From an uncultured Pelagibacteraceae bacterium (GTDB taxonomy: Bacteria; Pseudomonadota; Alphaproteobacteria; Pelagibacterales; Pelagibacteraceae): a stretch of DNA of 64,000 nt. A program made the translations under genes and the position numbers. Location of the stretch: contig CACMQA010000001.1 in NCBI GenBank assembly GCA_902615715.1, positions 216,088 to 280,087 on the forward strand, given 5' to 3'. Of the stretch, positions 1 through 9,343 are shown in pieces. The first letter of the stretch is position 1. Each line of letters opens with the position of its first letter. The notes beneath the pieces were generated by a model. That model was not told the DNA's origin. It was given only the letters and a program-made list of their open reading frames with translations, and ran no database searches.

Positions 1-598
1 TTGTTAAATCACCAATACCAATAATCGATACTAGCGAAGACATTTTTAAGACATATACAAATTGATTTCCCATGGCTGGCAGCACTACTTTAATTGCTTG
101 GGGTAAGATTACAAATCTCATCTTTCTCCAGAAATCCATTCCTAAAGACTCGGATACCTCATGTTGGCCCTTAGATATTGAATTTATCCCAGCTCTAAAA
201 ATTTCTGCCTGAAAAGCACTCTCACTTATTGTTAAAGCAATTATACCTGAAACAAATGGAGAGAAACTGACACCCATCATAATTGGTAGGCCATAATAAA
301 TCCAAAGAATTAAAACTAATAAAGGAATAGCTCTTACAATTTCTACATAGGTTATATTAAAATAACTTAGAAATTTATTATTTGATAGAGAAGGAAGAGC
401 TACGATCAAACCAATTATCATCGCTAGAATGATTGACACAACAGAAATATAAATAGTTGTAGTAATACCGCTTATTAAAAATTTTAGATTTGTTAACCCA
501 TCTATATTTTCAGGACTTAAAATATACCAGCCCCATTCGTAATTTGAACTACAACCTTGTAGTAAAAATAATAGAGCAATTATTTTTAAAAATTTCAC
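1..598 (-). CDS. Polar amino-acid ABC transporter permease (HisM family), partial
   Basis: Inner-membrane permease of a polar amino-acid ABC importer. About 199 codons are visible and the 3' end lies beyond base 1. I read the start as GTG at 598-596. After a short hydrophobic N-terminus come several membrane segments and the family's EAA-type cytoplasmic loop, in which a conserved glycine is followed by a hydrophobic-Leu-Pro motif (HEVSESLGMD, then VILPQAI) that contacts the ATPase. It lies 41 nt downstream of the binding-protein gene on the same strand, so the two probably form an operon with an ATPase gene outside the window. Oddity: the first 18 residues end in LLQGCSS, which looks like a lipoprotein signal. 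Family assignment is firm; the substrate is unknown. Confidence 0.85.
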   Translation of the reverse strand, partial: MKFLKIIALLFLLQGCSSNYEWGWYILSPENIDGLTNLKFLISGITTTIYISVVSIILAMIIGLIVALPSLSNNKFLSYFNITYVEIVRAIPLLVLILWIYYGLPIMMGVSFSPFVSGIIALTISESAFQAEIFRAGINSISKGQHEVSESLGMDFWRKMRFVILPQAIKVVLPAMGNQFVYVLKMSSLVSIIGIGDLT

Positions 599-639
599 TA
601 ATTGACTATATTTGTTAATTGAGGGTATTGAAACTTAAA

Positions 640-1410
640 TTATAAGCTCTTTAAGTTATACTTAGATAGTAATCGTTTGAAAAATCCTGATGATTGTTTT
701 TTCTTGATCCAATTGCTGACATAATCGTTCCAAACTTTATCACCTTTTGGAACCATCATAGCCAGGAACGCTGGATTTTTTTCACCATCTGGTACAATGG
801 CCAATTGAGGATATTTAATTACTAATTTGTTAGCTTCAGTTGAACTTGTAATATTTCCGTCAGCTCTGCCTGCAAGTACTTCTTGAAAGTCCCTAGCAGG
901 TGCTTCTACCGATTGTAATTTTGATTTTGGGAAAAATTCTTTTGCTTTTTCCTCTTGAGAAGTTCCGAGCGTAGTTGCTATTTTAACATCTTTACTGTTT
1001 AAAGAGTCCCAAGTTGGAAATTTTTTTAAGTTCTTTTTTAGTACCAAAGGAACTGTTCCATATTTGTAATACGTAGCTGTAAAACCTGCTACTTCAGCTC
1101 TTTTAGGTGTTTTAGTTACACTAGTAGAAATGTCATATCTGTCAGCAGTTATTCCAGCAACAATAGTCTTCCACTCAGCAGGAACAAATTTTACTTTTAC
1201 ACCTAAATCTTTGGCTAACTCTTTCATCACGTCTATATCAAAACCTTTGTACTTGTTTGTAGCAGGGTCTTTCATTGACATTGGATCCCAGTCTCCTGTA
1301 GTTCCAACTCTTAACTCGCCACTTTTTTTGATTGAATCTAATTTAGATGCTGCTTGAGCGCTTGTTGTTATAAGTAATATTAATAATGCCGAAAAAATAT
1401 TTTTAATCAC
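640..1410 (-). CDS. Periplasmic amino-acid binding protein, SBP family 3 (PheC-like alternative)
   Basis: Periplasmic solute-binding protein of 256 residues, the usual size for SBP family 3. A cleavable signal peptide is visible (hydrophobic core, then SAQA before ASK, about residues 1-20). The mature N-terminus has the family pattern [15 protein letters not shown] followed by [13 protein letters not shown]. It should deliver an amino acid to the permease encoded just downstream. The same fold includes the periplasmic cyclohexadienyl dehydratase PheC, and proteins of this look are often annotated that way; pairing with a permease gene favours transport. The start ATG is directly followed by the Lys-containing signal peptide. 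It shares the 124-nt upstream region with divergent umuD. Confidence 0.85.
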   Translation of the reverse strand: MIKNIFSALLILLITTSAQAASKLDSIKKSGELRVGTTGDWDPMSMKDPATNKYKGFDIDVMKELAKDLGVKVKFVPAEWKTIVAGITADRYDISTSVTKTPKRAEVAGFTATYYKYGTVPLVLKKNLKKFPTWDSLNSKDVKIATTLGTSQEEKAKEFFPKSKLQSVEAPARDFQEVLAGRADGNITSSTEANKLVIKYPQLAIVPDGEKNPAFLAMMVPKGDKVWNDYVSNWIKKKQSSGFFKRLLSKYNLKSL

Positions 1411-1485
1411 TTTTACTTAATAGCTAATCCTCTCCTTTTTTTCGATTTGCAATTTGACCCACTTAATTAACTTAAATCATAGGGG

Positions 1486-1515
1486 TTGACTGAAGGGCAG
1501 TTTATCAGCTATAAA
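1486..1515 (+). promoter_or_regulatory. sigma70-type promoter of umuDC
   Basis: A TTGACT hexamer at 1486-1491 and a TATAAA hexamer at 1510-1515 are separated by 18 nt. Transcription would start near 1522, only about a dozen bases before the umuD ATG at 1535, so the leader is very short. The LexA box directly abuts the -10 element. Confidence 0.6.
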
Positions 1516-1530
1516 GAACAAAACAAGAAC
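1516..1530 (+). promoter_or_regulatory. LexA (SOS) box, alphaproteobacterial type GAAC-N7-GAAC
   Basis: GAAC at 1516-1519 and GAAC at 1527-1530 are separated by exactly 7 nt, the direct-repeat operator known for alphaproteobacterial LexA. It lies between the -10 element and the umuD start, over the expected transcription start, so bound LexA would block transcription. Position and target gene (an SOS polymerase operon) both support the call. Confidence 0.75.
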
Positions 1531-1534
1531 ATTT

Positions 1535-1927
1535 ATGAAGCTAACAATACCATTTTATTTACACAAAGTAGGGGCCGGTTTTCCTTCACCAGCCACCGAT
1601 TATATTGAAGATGATATAGATTTAAATTCACACTTAATAACAAATGCACCGGCTACTTTTATTATAAGAGTCCAAGGAAAATCTATGACTAACGTCGGTA
1701 TATACGATGGAGATTTATTAATAGTAGATAAAAGTCTAAACCCAAAAAATTTTTCCACAGTAATAGCAAATGTCAATGAAGAGCTTGTAGTAAAAACTTT
1801 AATCAAGAGCAAAGAAACTAACTATCTGACATCTGGGTCTAAAAATACATCAGATAGGATTAATTTAACAGATAATCCAGAAATTATAATTTGGGGAGTA
1901 GTGACATATGTCATTCATAAACAATAG
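1535..1927 (+). CDS. umuD: UmuD, SOS error-prone polymerase accessory protein (S24 peptidase)
   Basis: 130 residues. UmuD is cleaved on the RecA filament and the product UmuD' joins UmuC to form DNA polymerase V. The cleavage site is Ala14-Gly15 in [12 protein letters not shown], matching the Cys-Gly site of E. coli UmuD. The catalytic dyad is Ser50 in QGKSM and Lys87 in ELVVKTL. The N-terminal arm before the cleavage site is about ten residues shorter than in E. coli. The 3' end overlaps the umuC start by 20 nt, implying coupled translation. It is preceded by a LexA box. Confidence 0.95.
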   Translation: MKLTIPFYLHKVGAGFPSPATDYIEDDIDLNSHLITNAPATFIIRVQGKSMTNVGIYDGDLLIVDKSLNPKNFSTVIANVNEELVVKTLIKSKETNYLTSGSKNTSDRINLTDNPEIIIWGVVTYVIHKQ

Positions 1928-3185
1928 TAAAAAAAAAATTGCTCTTGTTGATTGCAATTCTTTCTACGTTTCATGTGAGAGATTATTTAATCCTAAAATA
2001 AAAAATGTGCCTGTTGTTGTACTGTCAAATAATGATGGCTGTGTAATATCAAGATCAACAGAGGCTAAAGCATTAGGAATTAAGATGGGAGAACCATATT
2101 TTAAAGTTAAAGAATTAGTTAAAAAAAATAATGTTCAAATATTTTCTTCTAACTATTCATTATACGGTGATTTATCTAGGAGAGTAATGAGAGTATTAAA
2201 AGGATTTTCAGATAAAATAGAAATTTATTCAATAGATGAAGCATTTATAGATTTATCACATATAAAAGATGAAATGACAGAAGAATATGGGAAAAAAATT
2301 AGAGAAAGAGTTCTTAAGTGGACTGGAATTCCAACAAGCGTTGGTATTTCATGCACTAAAACTTTAAGCAAAGTTGCAAATCATGTTGCGAAAAAAAATA
2401 AAGCTGGTGTAATATTTTTAAAAGAAAATATCGACAAAACTTTAAAAAATTTTGAAATTTCAGATGTGTGGGGAGTTGGTCGACAACTATCAAAACTATA
2501 CATTAAAAATGGAATAGATAATGCATATAAACTAAAAAACATATCTAACACCTGGGTAAAAAAAAGCACAAATGTATTAGGCGCTAAAACAGTGATGGAG
2601 TTGAGAGGAATACCTTGCATTGATTTAGAAACAGAGGAAATAAAAAGAAAAAGTTGTTGCGTATCAAGATCTTTTGGAAAAAAAGTTGAAAGTTTAGATA
2701 AATTAAAAGAGTCCATAACAACACATTGCTTGAATGCTGCTGAAAAAATTAGAACAGATAAACAAACCACAAGAGCGGTGACAGTATTTATTAGAACAAG
2801 TCCTTTTGATAAGAATAAAAAATATTATTCAAACTCTATAACAATTGATCTACCAATAGATACAAATAATAGCTTAGAGCTAGTAAAAATTGCTATAAAC
2901 GGATTAAACAAAATTTATAAATATGGATATTTTTACCAAAAGGCTGGAATTATTTTATCTAAATTAAAAAATTCATCAGAAAAAGAATTAAACTTGTTGG
3001 CGCCGATTTTAGAAAATAAATCAAAAACATTAATGAAAGCAATAGATTTTACTAATGCAAAATATGGACGTAATGCAATAAGTATAGCTCAAGCAGGAAT
3101 AAACAATGATTGGAAAATGCGTAGAGAACATTCATCAAAAATAGATACAGCATCATTTGACTCACTACCTAAGATAAGTATATAA
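1908..3185 (+). CDS. umuC: UmuC, Y-family translesion DNA polymerase V subunit
   Basis: 425 residues, normal for UmuC. The palm motifs are intact: Asp15 in [12 protein letters not shown] and Asp110-Glu111 in YSIDEAFID, which bind the catalytic metals. A helix-hairpin-helix region follows (VWGVGRQL), then the little-finger domain. The extreme C-terminus has the UmuC-specific tail (NNDWKMRRE... FDSLPKI). The expected beta-clamp motif QLNLF appears degenerate as ELNLL around residue 362. It carries out mutagenic bypass of damaged bases. It overlaps umuD by 20 nt and its stop is directly followed by the TPP aptamer of thiV. Confidence 0.95.
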   Translation: MSFINNSKKKIALVDCNSFYVSCERLFNPKIKNVPVVVLSNNDGCVISRSTEAKALGIKMGEPYFKVKELVKKNNVQIFSSNYSLYGDLSRRVMRVLKGFSDKIEIYSIDEAFIDLSHIKDEMTEEYGKKIRERVLKWTGIPTSVGISCTKTLSKVANHVAKKNKAGVIFLKENIDKTLKNFEISDVWGVGRQLSKLYIKNGIDNAYKLKNISNTWVKKSTNVLGAKTVMELRGIPCIDLETEEIKRKSCCVSRSFGKKVESLDKLKESITTHCLNAAEKIRTDKQTTRAVTVFIRTSPFDKNKKYYSNSITIDLPIDTNNSLELVKIAINGLNKIYKYGYFYQKAGIILSKLKNSSEKELNLLAPILENKSKTLMKAIDFTNAKYGRNAISIAQAGINNDWKMRREHSSKIDTASFDSLPKISI

Positions 3186-3187
3186 AG

Positions 3188-3256
3188 TAAGCACGGGGTG
3201 TCTAGAAGACTGAGATTAAACCCGACGAACCTGACCGGTAATTCAGTGAGGGAATT
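3188..3256 (+). promoter_or_regulatory. TPP (thiamin pyrophosphate) riboswitch, compact
   Basis: The conserved TPP aptamer blocks are all present in order: CACGGGGTG, CTGAGAT, ACCC, GAACCTGA, CCGGTAAT and GAGGGAA. There is almost no P3 extension, so the element is only about 68 nt. It ends at the thiV ATG (3257), and the conserved 3' GAGGGA (3248-3253) is also the only plausible ribosome-binding site. Control therefore looks translational, with ligand binding burying the ribosome-binding site. It begins right after the umuC stop, so its promoter must lie in umuC or at umuD. Confidence 0.9.
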
Positions 3257-4705
3257 ATGGAAACAACATATTTATCAATACAGTCATCATTAATAGTAAT
3301 TGTCGTAGTTGGCCTTTTTTTTATTGGTCTAGGTTATATAAACTCAAAAAAAACTATCGATAATAGAAATTATATAGTTGGAAAAAGAGACGAAAATATA
3401 TTTTCATTGACGGCAAGTTTGGCCGCATCAGCTTTAGGAGCATGGATACTATTTGGTCCAGCCTCAGCTGCTACATGGGGAGGTTTTGGAGCAGTAATAG
3501 GATATGCATTAGGAGCGGCAACTCCAATGCTATTATTATACAATTTTGGACCTAAAATTAGAAAAGAGTTTCCTAAAGGTCTATCCTTAACAGAATTTAT
3601 TAAAAAACGTTTTGGCATGGGAATACTTAAATTAAGCCTATTTTTAATATTGTTTTATTTAGTTATTTTCTTGATAGCTGAAGTTACCGCAATTGCTTTT
3701 CTGTTAAACTTTATCTCTAAAACTCCATTATGGATTACAGCAGGAATAACCTTAATAATATGTTTGCTTTATATTTTAAGAGGAGGGTTCAAGCTTTCAA
3801 TAATAACTGACAAGTATCAATTCATGATAATAGCAGTTCTAATATTTGCTTCTGTGATTTTAATACTTGGAAACTTAGAAATAAATAGTTTTAGACTAAT
3901 CAAAGAAAATTCACCAAATTTTATAAATAGTAAATATTTACCTAATTATACAGCTGGTCTTACTTTTTTCATAGCAGTAGCTGCAACAAATTTATTTCAC
4001 CAAGGAAACTGGCAAAGAGTATTTGCTGCTAAAAACAATTTAATATTAAAGAAAAGTTTAATTTATTCATCATTAATAATATTCTTGATAGTTTTATGGA
4101 TGGGGTATACAGGGCTTATTTCTTTTTCTTTGAATTCAAAAGTAATTCCTGATTTAGCTTTTTTTGATTTAATACTATCAAAGAATTTTCTATTAATTAT
4201 ATCAATTTTAGTATTAGCTTTAGCTTTAACATTAAGCACAATAGACACTTTAATAAATGCGATATCAAGTATTCTAATTGTAAATGGTACTCAAATTAGC
4301 AAATCATTTTTTGGTAATTCTTTAAAAAATAAAACAAATTATATAATTTTACTTATATGTATTTTAGTTTTTGTTTTAGCATCTAAGGGATTTAGTATTT
4401 TATATTTATTTTTATTAGCAGATTTATTTTGTTGTGCAGCAGTTGTTACAATTTTTTACGGTTTTTTTAATAAGAAAATTAATACTCAAATGTCATATTT
4501 ATCAATTTTAAGTGCACTAATTTTAGGAATATTATTTTTTCCAAGTATGGATTTTCAATCAAGTATATTAGTAGGTTATTTATTACCATTAGAATTTTTT
4601 AGTTCAATTATTACCACTAACTTACTTTTTATCTCATTTTCAATAGCGATAATTAGTCAATTTTTCTTTATAATATTTTATTCTTTACGAAGCTCATTTA
4701 AATAA
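3257..4705 (+). CDS. thiV: ThiV-like sodium:solute symporter for a thiamin precursor
   Basis: 482 residues of the sodium:solute symporter (SSS) family, with about 12-13 hydrophobic segments. The N-terminal pattern NRNYIVGKRDEN... SALGAWILFGPASAATWGG is characteristic of SSS transporters. A TPP riboswitch lies directly upstream, so the gene is switched by thiamin status. In SAR11 a symporter in this setting, ThiV, is proposed to import the thiamin pyrimidine precursor HMP. Substrate assignment rests on that precedent plus the riboswitch. The last 28 nt overlap the 3' end of convergent rarD. Confidence 0.85.
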   Translation: METTYLSIQSSLIVIVVVGLFFIGLGYINSKKTIDNRNYIVGKRDENIFSLTASLAASALGAWILFGPASAATWGGFGAVIGYALGAATPMLLLYNFGPKIRKEFPKGLSLTEFIKKRFGMGILKLSLFLILFYLVIFLIAEVTAIAFLLNFISKTPLWITAGITLIICLLYILRGGFKLSIITDKYQFMIIAVLIFASVILILGNLEINSFRLIKENSPNFINSKYLPNYTAGLTFFIAVAATNLFHQGNWQRVFAAKNNLILKKSLIYSSLIIFLIVLWMGYTGLISFSLNSKVIPDLAFFDLILSKNFLLIISILVLALALTLSTIDTLINAISSILIVNGTQISKSFFGNSLKNKTNYIILLICILVFVLASKGFSILYLFLLADLFCCAAVVTIFYGFFNKKINTQMSYLSILSALILGILFFPSMDFQSSILVGYLLPLEFFSSIITTNLLFISFSIAIISQFFFIIFYSLRSSFK

Positions 4706-5550
4706 ATTATTACAGCCAACCAAATAAAAATAAATGATACTAGTTCATCTAATGCTAAAGGTTCATTAAAATAATACAATCCTAAAAAAAATTGTGCAGT
4801 CGGTGTTAAAAAAAAAATCATGCTTGCTGGCCCAATTCCAATTAATTTAAATCCTTTAGTGTACCAAAACAGAGGTATCAAAGTCATTAAACCTGCCCAA
4901 AATAGATAAAAAGAAAGCAGTGGTTCATTTATGGAAAAAATATTTAAATTATTATTAATTAAAAAAATAAAAAGAACAATTGCAATAGGAGCTAGAAGCA
5001 AAGTCTCTATTAGCAAACCTATATCTGAAGACACCTTTACTTTCTTTCTTATTAAACCATATAAACTAAATGTTAGAGCCACAGTAATCCCAATCCAAGG
5101 AACTTCACCGAGTTTAATAAGAAAATAAATTAGTGCTAAAATTACCAAGAAAACTGAAATAATTTTATTCCGATTATACTTTTCTTTTAAAAAAATTATT
5201 CCAAGAAATACACTTAAAATTGGAAAAATATAATAGCCCAGAGCCGAGTCTAGTAAATTATTTGTGCTAACCGCATAAAGCCATGTAAACCAATTAATAG
5301 AAACGAGAAGTCCTGTTAAAAGAAGAACAAATATATTTATCTTATTTTTTATTATTTTATTAAACTCTTTCCACTTAGAATAATAGGACGTAGTTAGAAT
5401 TAATAGTAAAGCAGTCCAAATAGTTCTATGAATAGTTAATTCTAATGGTGATGCGTATGATACAAACTTAAAGTATATAACCCCAATTATACCCCACCAA
5501 AGGGAGGCGCCTACTGTGAAAGAAATTCCTTTAAATAAATTTTTCTTCAT
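4678..5550 (-). CDS. rarD: RarD-like EamA family transporter
   Basis: 290 residues with ten predicted membrane segments, typical of the drug/metabolite (EamA) superfamily. The RarD subfamily signature is visible: GASLWWGIIGVIYF near the N-terminus and ASPLELTIHRTIW around residues 33-45. RarD proteins are named for chloramphenicol sensitivity, but the physiological substrate is generally unknown. It is a single gene, convergent with thiV and divergent from the tRNA-Ser gene. Family assignment is strong; the substrate is open. Confidence 0.85.
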   Translation of the reverse strand: MKKNLFKGISFTVGASLWWGIIGVIYFKFVSYASPLELTIHRTIWTALLLILTTSYYSKWKEFNKIIKNKINIFVLLLTGLLVSINWFTWLYAVSTNNLLDSALGYYIFPILSVFLGIIFLKEKYNRNKIISVFLVILALIYFLIKLGEVPWIGITVALTFSLYGLIRKKVKVSSDIGLLIETLLLAPIAIVLFIFLINNNLNIFSINEPLLSFYLFWAGLMTLIPLFWYTKGFKLIGIGPASMIFFLTPTAQFFLGLYYFNEPLALDELVSFIFIWLAVIIYLNELRKE

Positions 5551-5578
5551 TTGACCATTTTTTTGATTGATTTATAAG
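5551..5578 (+). promoter_or_regulatory. Possible promoter of tRNA-Ser
   Basis: TTGACC at 5551-5556 and TATAAG at 5573-5578 are 16 nt apart and would give a start near 5585, leaving a leader of about 35 nt before the tRNA. The -35 element abuts the start codon of divergent rarD. The match is reasonable but the region is very AT-rich. Confidence 0.4.
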
Positions 5579-5619
5579 GTAATTAATTAATAATTAGTAC
5601 TAAATTAGCTTGGTTAAAT

Positions 5620-5711
5620 GGAAGAGTGGGTGAGCGGTTTAAACCAGTTGGTTGCTAACTAACCGTACGAGTAACATCGTACCGAGAGTTCGAATCTCTC
5701 CTCTTCCGCCA
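5620..5711 (+). tRNA. tRNA-Ser (anticodon GCU)
   Basis: The acceptor strand GGAAGAG pairs with CTCTTCC at the 3' end, followed by discriminator G and an encoded CCA (5709-5711). The anticodon stem GTTGG/CTAAC encloses loop TTGCTAA with anticodon GCT at 5654-5656. A long variable arm (CGTACGAG...ATCGTACCG) identifies a class II tRNA, and the T arm contains GTTCGAATC. It reads the AGC and AGU serine codons. Confidence 0.95.
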
Positions 5712-5716
5712 AAAAA

Positions 5717-7969
5717 TTAATTAAAATAACTATCAATTCTGACTGGCTCTTTACTCAGAATGTACTTGTAAACATTTATATTCTCTAAAACTCTTTGTAC
5801 GTAGTTTCTTGTCTCTTCAAATCTTATTTGCTCGATCCAGTTTATGTATGACAGCTGTCCTTTTGATGGATCTCCGTTAACTCTCCTCCAAGTTTTAACT
5901 CTATTTGGTCCAGCATTGTAAGCTGCTATGGCAAAAGGATAAACACCATTATAATCTTCAATTAAAGAATTAAAATAATAAGAACCTAATTTGATATTAT
6001 ATTCAGGATCTCTCGTTAATCCACTTATGCTATAAGGAAGCTTAGCTTGTTTAGCAACGATCTTAGCAGTATATTTCATTAACTGCATCATACCTCTTGC
6101 TCCGGCCCAACTATTAGCACTTTTATCAAATTCACTTTCTTGTCTAATGATAGCTAAAATAACTTCTGACTTTGGCATATTTTTATTATTGATTACTTTA
6201 GGAGTTGCAATAATTGGGTAGTTATATTTATTGTAAAATCTTTTTTCATATGATGCTTTTTTTGAAATCTGTATGGCAAAGTCATATCTTTCTAAACTTG
6301 TTGCTAAATCTGCCGCTAAGACTTCACTACCTTTTTCTATATTTAAATCAGCTAAATGTTTGAAAATATCTTTACCTAATTGAGTAGCATTAAGTTCTTT
6401 CAACAAAATTAGATGCCTAATTAATTTATTTTTTTTAAATTCTTTCTCATATTCTTTATCAAAAAAACTTTGATCCTTAAGCTCAAAATTTCCACCAGGG
6501 TTTATTTTATTAAAAGCGAGTTGGCCATAATATGTCATTGGAAACTTAGCTGCTTCAGAAAAAAACTGTTTTGATAATTCTGCTTCACCAAGTAATTCAT
6601 ACGATGCACCTAACCAATAAGCACCCCTGGCTAAACTAATTGGATATCCAACATTATTATAAAAATTTTGAAAATGATTGATTGCATATTCAGGTGAATT
6701 TAAAAAAGTTAAAGCTATCCATCCAGACAACCACTCAGCTTCAGCAAAGGAGGGACCTGCAGATAATGCATGTTCACTTGAGATTTTATAGGCAGTTTTA
6801 TATCTCTTTTTATAGATTAAACTTCTTACAACACTTTCTCTCTGATCCCACCATTTATCTGGACGGACCATTTGACTTTCTGTTTTAAGTGAATTTCTAT
6901 ATAAAATTTCCAAAGATCCATCTAATCTTCCTCTACGATTTCTCCATCTAAGTCTATCAAATTCAAGGCCAGGATCTTCTTTTAGATATTGAGGAACTTT
7001 TGAAATCGCATTATCGACTCCGTACGAGTTGCTCATCAAAATTTGCCTCGCATTGTAAAGAGCTCTTTGATCTGTGGGTAAATATTTTAACATCCTTTTA
7101 AGATCCCAATATTTTCTCTCCCAAGCTAAATAATCTGCTCTTTTAATATGATCATCTGAGTCAATAAATTTTTTAAATTTGGCTCTATAATAACCTAAAT
7201 CATTTTTTCTTATTGTAGCTTCAACCCAACCTTGTTTTATTAATTCTTTTACTTTATCGGTTTTGCCCTGTTCAAGATAAGCCTCAGCTAATTTTATTTT
7301 CCCCAATCCACCAACTGGTGGGTATTTTTCAAACCAATTAATTATTGAAGTAGGCGAGTTATTTCTTAAATAAATTTTTTCTTCTGCTAAGTATCTTATT
7401 CTATTTATTCTTGGATAGTCTTCATTTTGTTCAATAAATTTTTTATATTCAGCAAACGAAGCTCCATTTCTAGTCGTTTTAAGATGCATCCAAGTAATAA
7501 GGTTTTTAAACTCTCTGTCTTTAACTTTTGCTGCACTTTTTAAAGCACTATTCCATTTCTTATCTTTTATGAATTGAATAGTTTCTTTAGCTCTAGCAAA
7601 ATCTTTTTGGTTTAAAATTGTTGATTTTTCAGCAGTCTCTGTTTTTGATTTATAAATTGATGGTTTTTTTTCTGGAAATATAAAAGAACTCTCTTTTTCT
7701 TTTACCTCAACTTTTTTAACTTCTTCTTTTTTTTTAATAGGTAATTCTTTTTTTTCTTTAACAATAGGATCCTTTTTTTGATCTTCATTTTGACCAATCA
7801 AAGGTTTTTTTTGAGGTAAATTACTAGAAAAACTTTTGCCTGAGCCCTTTTCAATTTTTTTAAATATTGAAGGTTTTTCTTTAGGAAAAAGGAACTGCTC
7901 ATTCGAATAACTATAACCAAATGATAAAAAAAATGTTATTATTACTAGACTAATTAATTTATTGGTCAT
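5717..7969 (-). CDS. slt: Soluble lytic murein transglycosylase (Slt family)
   Basis: 750 residues. It cleaves the glycan strand of peptidoglycan in the periplasm, forming anhydromuramic ends. A signal peptide covers residues 1-22. A Lys/Glu-rich low-complexity linker spans about 28-115 and contains a repeated motif of the type FPxKKPSIYK. A long alpha-superhelical region follows, then the catalytic SLT domain. The catalytic glutamate is Glu611 in IIRQESEF, followed by the family motifs GARGMMQLM and AYNAGPNRV. It is longer than E. coli Slt70 mainly because of the linker. Divergent dapA begins only 31 nt away. Confidence 0.92.
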   Translation of the reverse strand: MTNKLISLVIITFFLSFGYSYSNEQFLFPKEKPSIFKKIEKGSGKSFSSNLPQKKPLIGQNEDQKKDPIVKEKKELPIKKKEEVKKVEVKEKESSFIFPEKKPSIYKSKTETAEKSTILNQKDFARAKETIQFIKDKKWNSALKSAAKVKDREFKNLITWMHLKTTRNGASFAEYKKFIEQNEDYPRINRIRYLAEEKIYLRNNSPTSIINWFEKYPPVGGLGKIKLAEAYLEQGKTDKVKELIKQGWVEATIRKNDLGYYRAKFKKFIDSDDHIKRADYLAWERKYWDLKRMLKYLPTDQRALYNARQILMSNSYGVDNAISKVPQYLKEDPGLEFDRLRWRNRRGRLDGSLEILYRNSLKTESQMVRPDKWWDQRESVVRSLIYKKRYKTAYKISSEHALSAGPSFAEAEWLSGWIALTFLNSPEYAINHFQNFYNNVGYPISLARGAYWLGASYELLGEAELSKQFFSEAAKFPMTYYGQLAFNKINPGGNFELKDQSFFDKEYEKEFKKNKLIRHLILLKELNATQLGKDIFKHLADLNIEKGSEVLAADLATSLERYDFAIQISKKASYEKRFYNKYNYPIIATPKVINNKNMPKSEVILAIIRQESEFDKSANSWAGARGMMQLMKYTAKIVAKQAKLPYSISGLTRDPEYNIKLGSYYFNSLIEDYNGVYPFAIAAYNAGPNRVKTWRRVNGDPSKGQLSYINWIEQIRFEETRNYVQRVLENINVYKYILSKEPVRIDSYFN

Positions 7970-8000
7970 AAGTTAAGACTTATTTATCTTATTTTGTTTT

Positions 8001-8870
8001 ATGCTTAAAGGATCAATTGTAGCTTTAATTACCCCTTTTGATGGTGAAAACCTAAGTGAGGATAATTATATAAAACTGATTAATTACCATTTAGAAAATG
8101 GCACAAATGGTGTTGTGCCAGGAGGAACGACTGGTGAGTCACCTACTTTATCTCATAATGAGCACAAAAAAATAATTGAAATAGCAGTAAAGGAATGTAA
8201 TGGAAAGATTCCGGTCGTTGCGGGCACCGGTTCGAATTCTACAGATGAAGCCATAGAGTTATCTAAATTTGCTGAAAAGGCTGGATCTGATGCTTTGTTA
8301 GTAGTGACCCCATATTATAATAAACCAACCCAAGAAGGTCTTTATCAACATTATAAAATGATAAATGATAACGTTGGTATTCCTATAATTATTTATAATA
8401 TTCCTTCGAGATCTGTCATAGATATGAATGTAGACACAATGGCCAAATTATACGAACTTAAAAATATTAAAGGAGTGAAAGATGCTACAGGTGATTTAAA
8501 CCGGGTGGATCAACAATTAAAAGCTTTGGGAAAAGAGTTTATACAATTAACGGGTAATGATGATAATGCTTTTGAATTTAATAAACGAGGTGGAGTTGGT
8601 GCTATAGGAGTAACTGCAAATGTTGCTGCTAAACTTGCATCTGATTTTCAAAAGGCTTGTGTTAATGATATTAAGAAAGCATCAGAGTTAGATAAACTCC
8701 TTCAACCTTTGCATACATCATTATTTATCGAGAGCAATCCATCTCCTATTAAATATGCAGCTTCACTTTTAGGAATGTGTGAACCAACTGTAAGATTGCC
8801 GCTAGTTGAGATAAGAGAAGAAACAAAAAAAAAAGTATCAGATGCTCTTAAAGTAGCAAAGTTACTTTAA
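8001..8870 (+). CDS. dapA: 4-hydroxy-tetrahydrodipicolinate synthase
   Basis: 289 residues, the usual length. It condenses pyruvate with aspartate semialdehyde, the first committed step to diaminopimelate and lysine, in the cytoplasm. The Schiff-base lysine is Lys160 in GVKDATGDL, the proton-relay tyrosine is Tyr132 in IIYNIPSR, and the substrate-binding motif GGTTGE is at residues 41-46. It is the first gene of a long same-strand operon. Its stop overlaps the smpB start by one base, indicating coupled translation. Confidence 0.95.
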   Translation: MLKGSIVALITPFDGENLSEDNYIKLINYHLENGTNGVVPGGTTGESPTLSHNEHKKIIEIAVKECNGKIPVVAGTGSNSTDEAIELSKFAEKAGSDALLVVTPYYNKPTQEGLYQHYKMINDNVGIPIIIYNIPSRSVIDMNVDTMAKLYELKNIKGVKDATGDLNRVDQQLKALGKEFIQLTGNDDNAFEFNKRGGVGAIGVTANVAAKLASDFQKACVNDIKKASELDKLLQPLHTSLFIESNPSPIKYAASLLGMCEPTVRLPLVEIREETKKKVSDALKVAKLL

Positions 8871-9343
8871 TGAAACGAAAATCAGTTCCTGGTCAAAAAA
8901 TTATTTGCTTAAATCGTAAAGCAAGTTTTAATTACTTTTTTATAGAATTATTAGAAGCTGGAATTGTTTTGAAAGGGTCTGAAGTAAAGTCTCTTAGAGA
9001 TGGAAAAGGGAGCATAGCTGATTCATATGCCATCGATAATAACGGAGAGTTATTTTTAATTAACTCTCATATACCTTTATACCGTCAATCTTCATATAAC
9101 AATCACAATCCAAAGGGAGATAGAAAATTATTATTAAACAAGAAAGAAATAAATAAATTAATTGGTAGAATTAACCAAGAAGGTCTTACATTAATCCCAA
9201 CAAAATTATATTTCTCAAATGGCAAGGTAAAAGTAGAAATTGCTGTCGCTAAAGGAAAAAAATTATATGACAAAAGACAAGTAAAAAAGACAAGAGATTG
9301 GAATAGAGAAAAGGCAAGATTGTTAAGTAAAAATAATAAATGA
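8870..9343 (+). CDS. smpB: SsrA-binding protein SmpB
   Basis: 157 residues, normal for SmpB, the partner of tmRNA in rescuing ribosomes stalled on broken messages. Visible signatures are [10 protein letters not shown] near the N-terminus, the core [20 protein letters not shown] and the basic C-terminal tail [10 protein letters not shown]... [11 protein letters not shown]. The ATG overlaps the dapA stop (TAATGA). The next gene, folK, overlaps by 4 nt. The tmRNA gene is not in this window. Confidence 0.95.
   Translation: MKRKSVPGQKIICLNRKASFNYFFIELLEAGIVLKGSEVKSLRDGKGSIADSYAIDNNGELFLINSHIPLYRQSSYNNHNPKGDRKLLLNKKEINKLIGRINQEGLTLIPTKLYFSNGKVKVEIAVAKGKKLYDKRQVKKTRDWNREKARLLSKNNK

Noticed and set aside
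1130..1357. Open frame on the plus strand opposite the binding-protein gene
   Set aside because: It is antisense to a clear SBP family 3 gene, shows no domain and is a by-product of that gene's codon use. The same applies to the other antisense frames, such as 2381-2770, 9983-10543, 18132-18482 and 47317-47628.
5620..5711. Integration scar at tRNA-Ser or tRNA-Pro
   Set aside because: Their 3' end sequences were looked for elsewhere in the window by eye and no second copy was found, unlike for tRNA-Glu.
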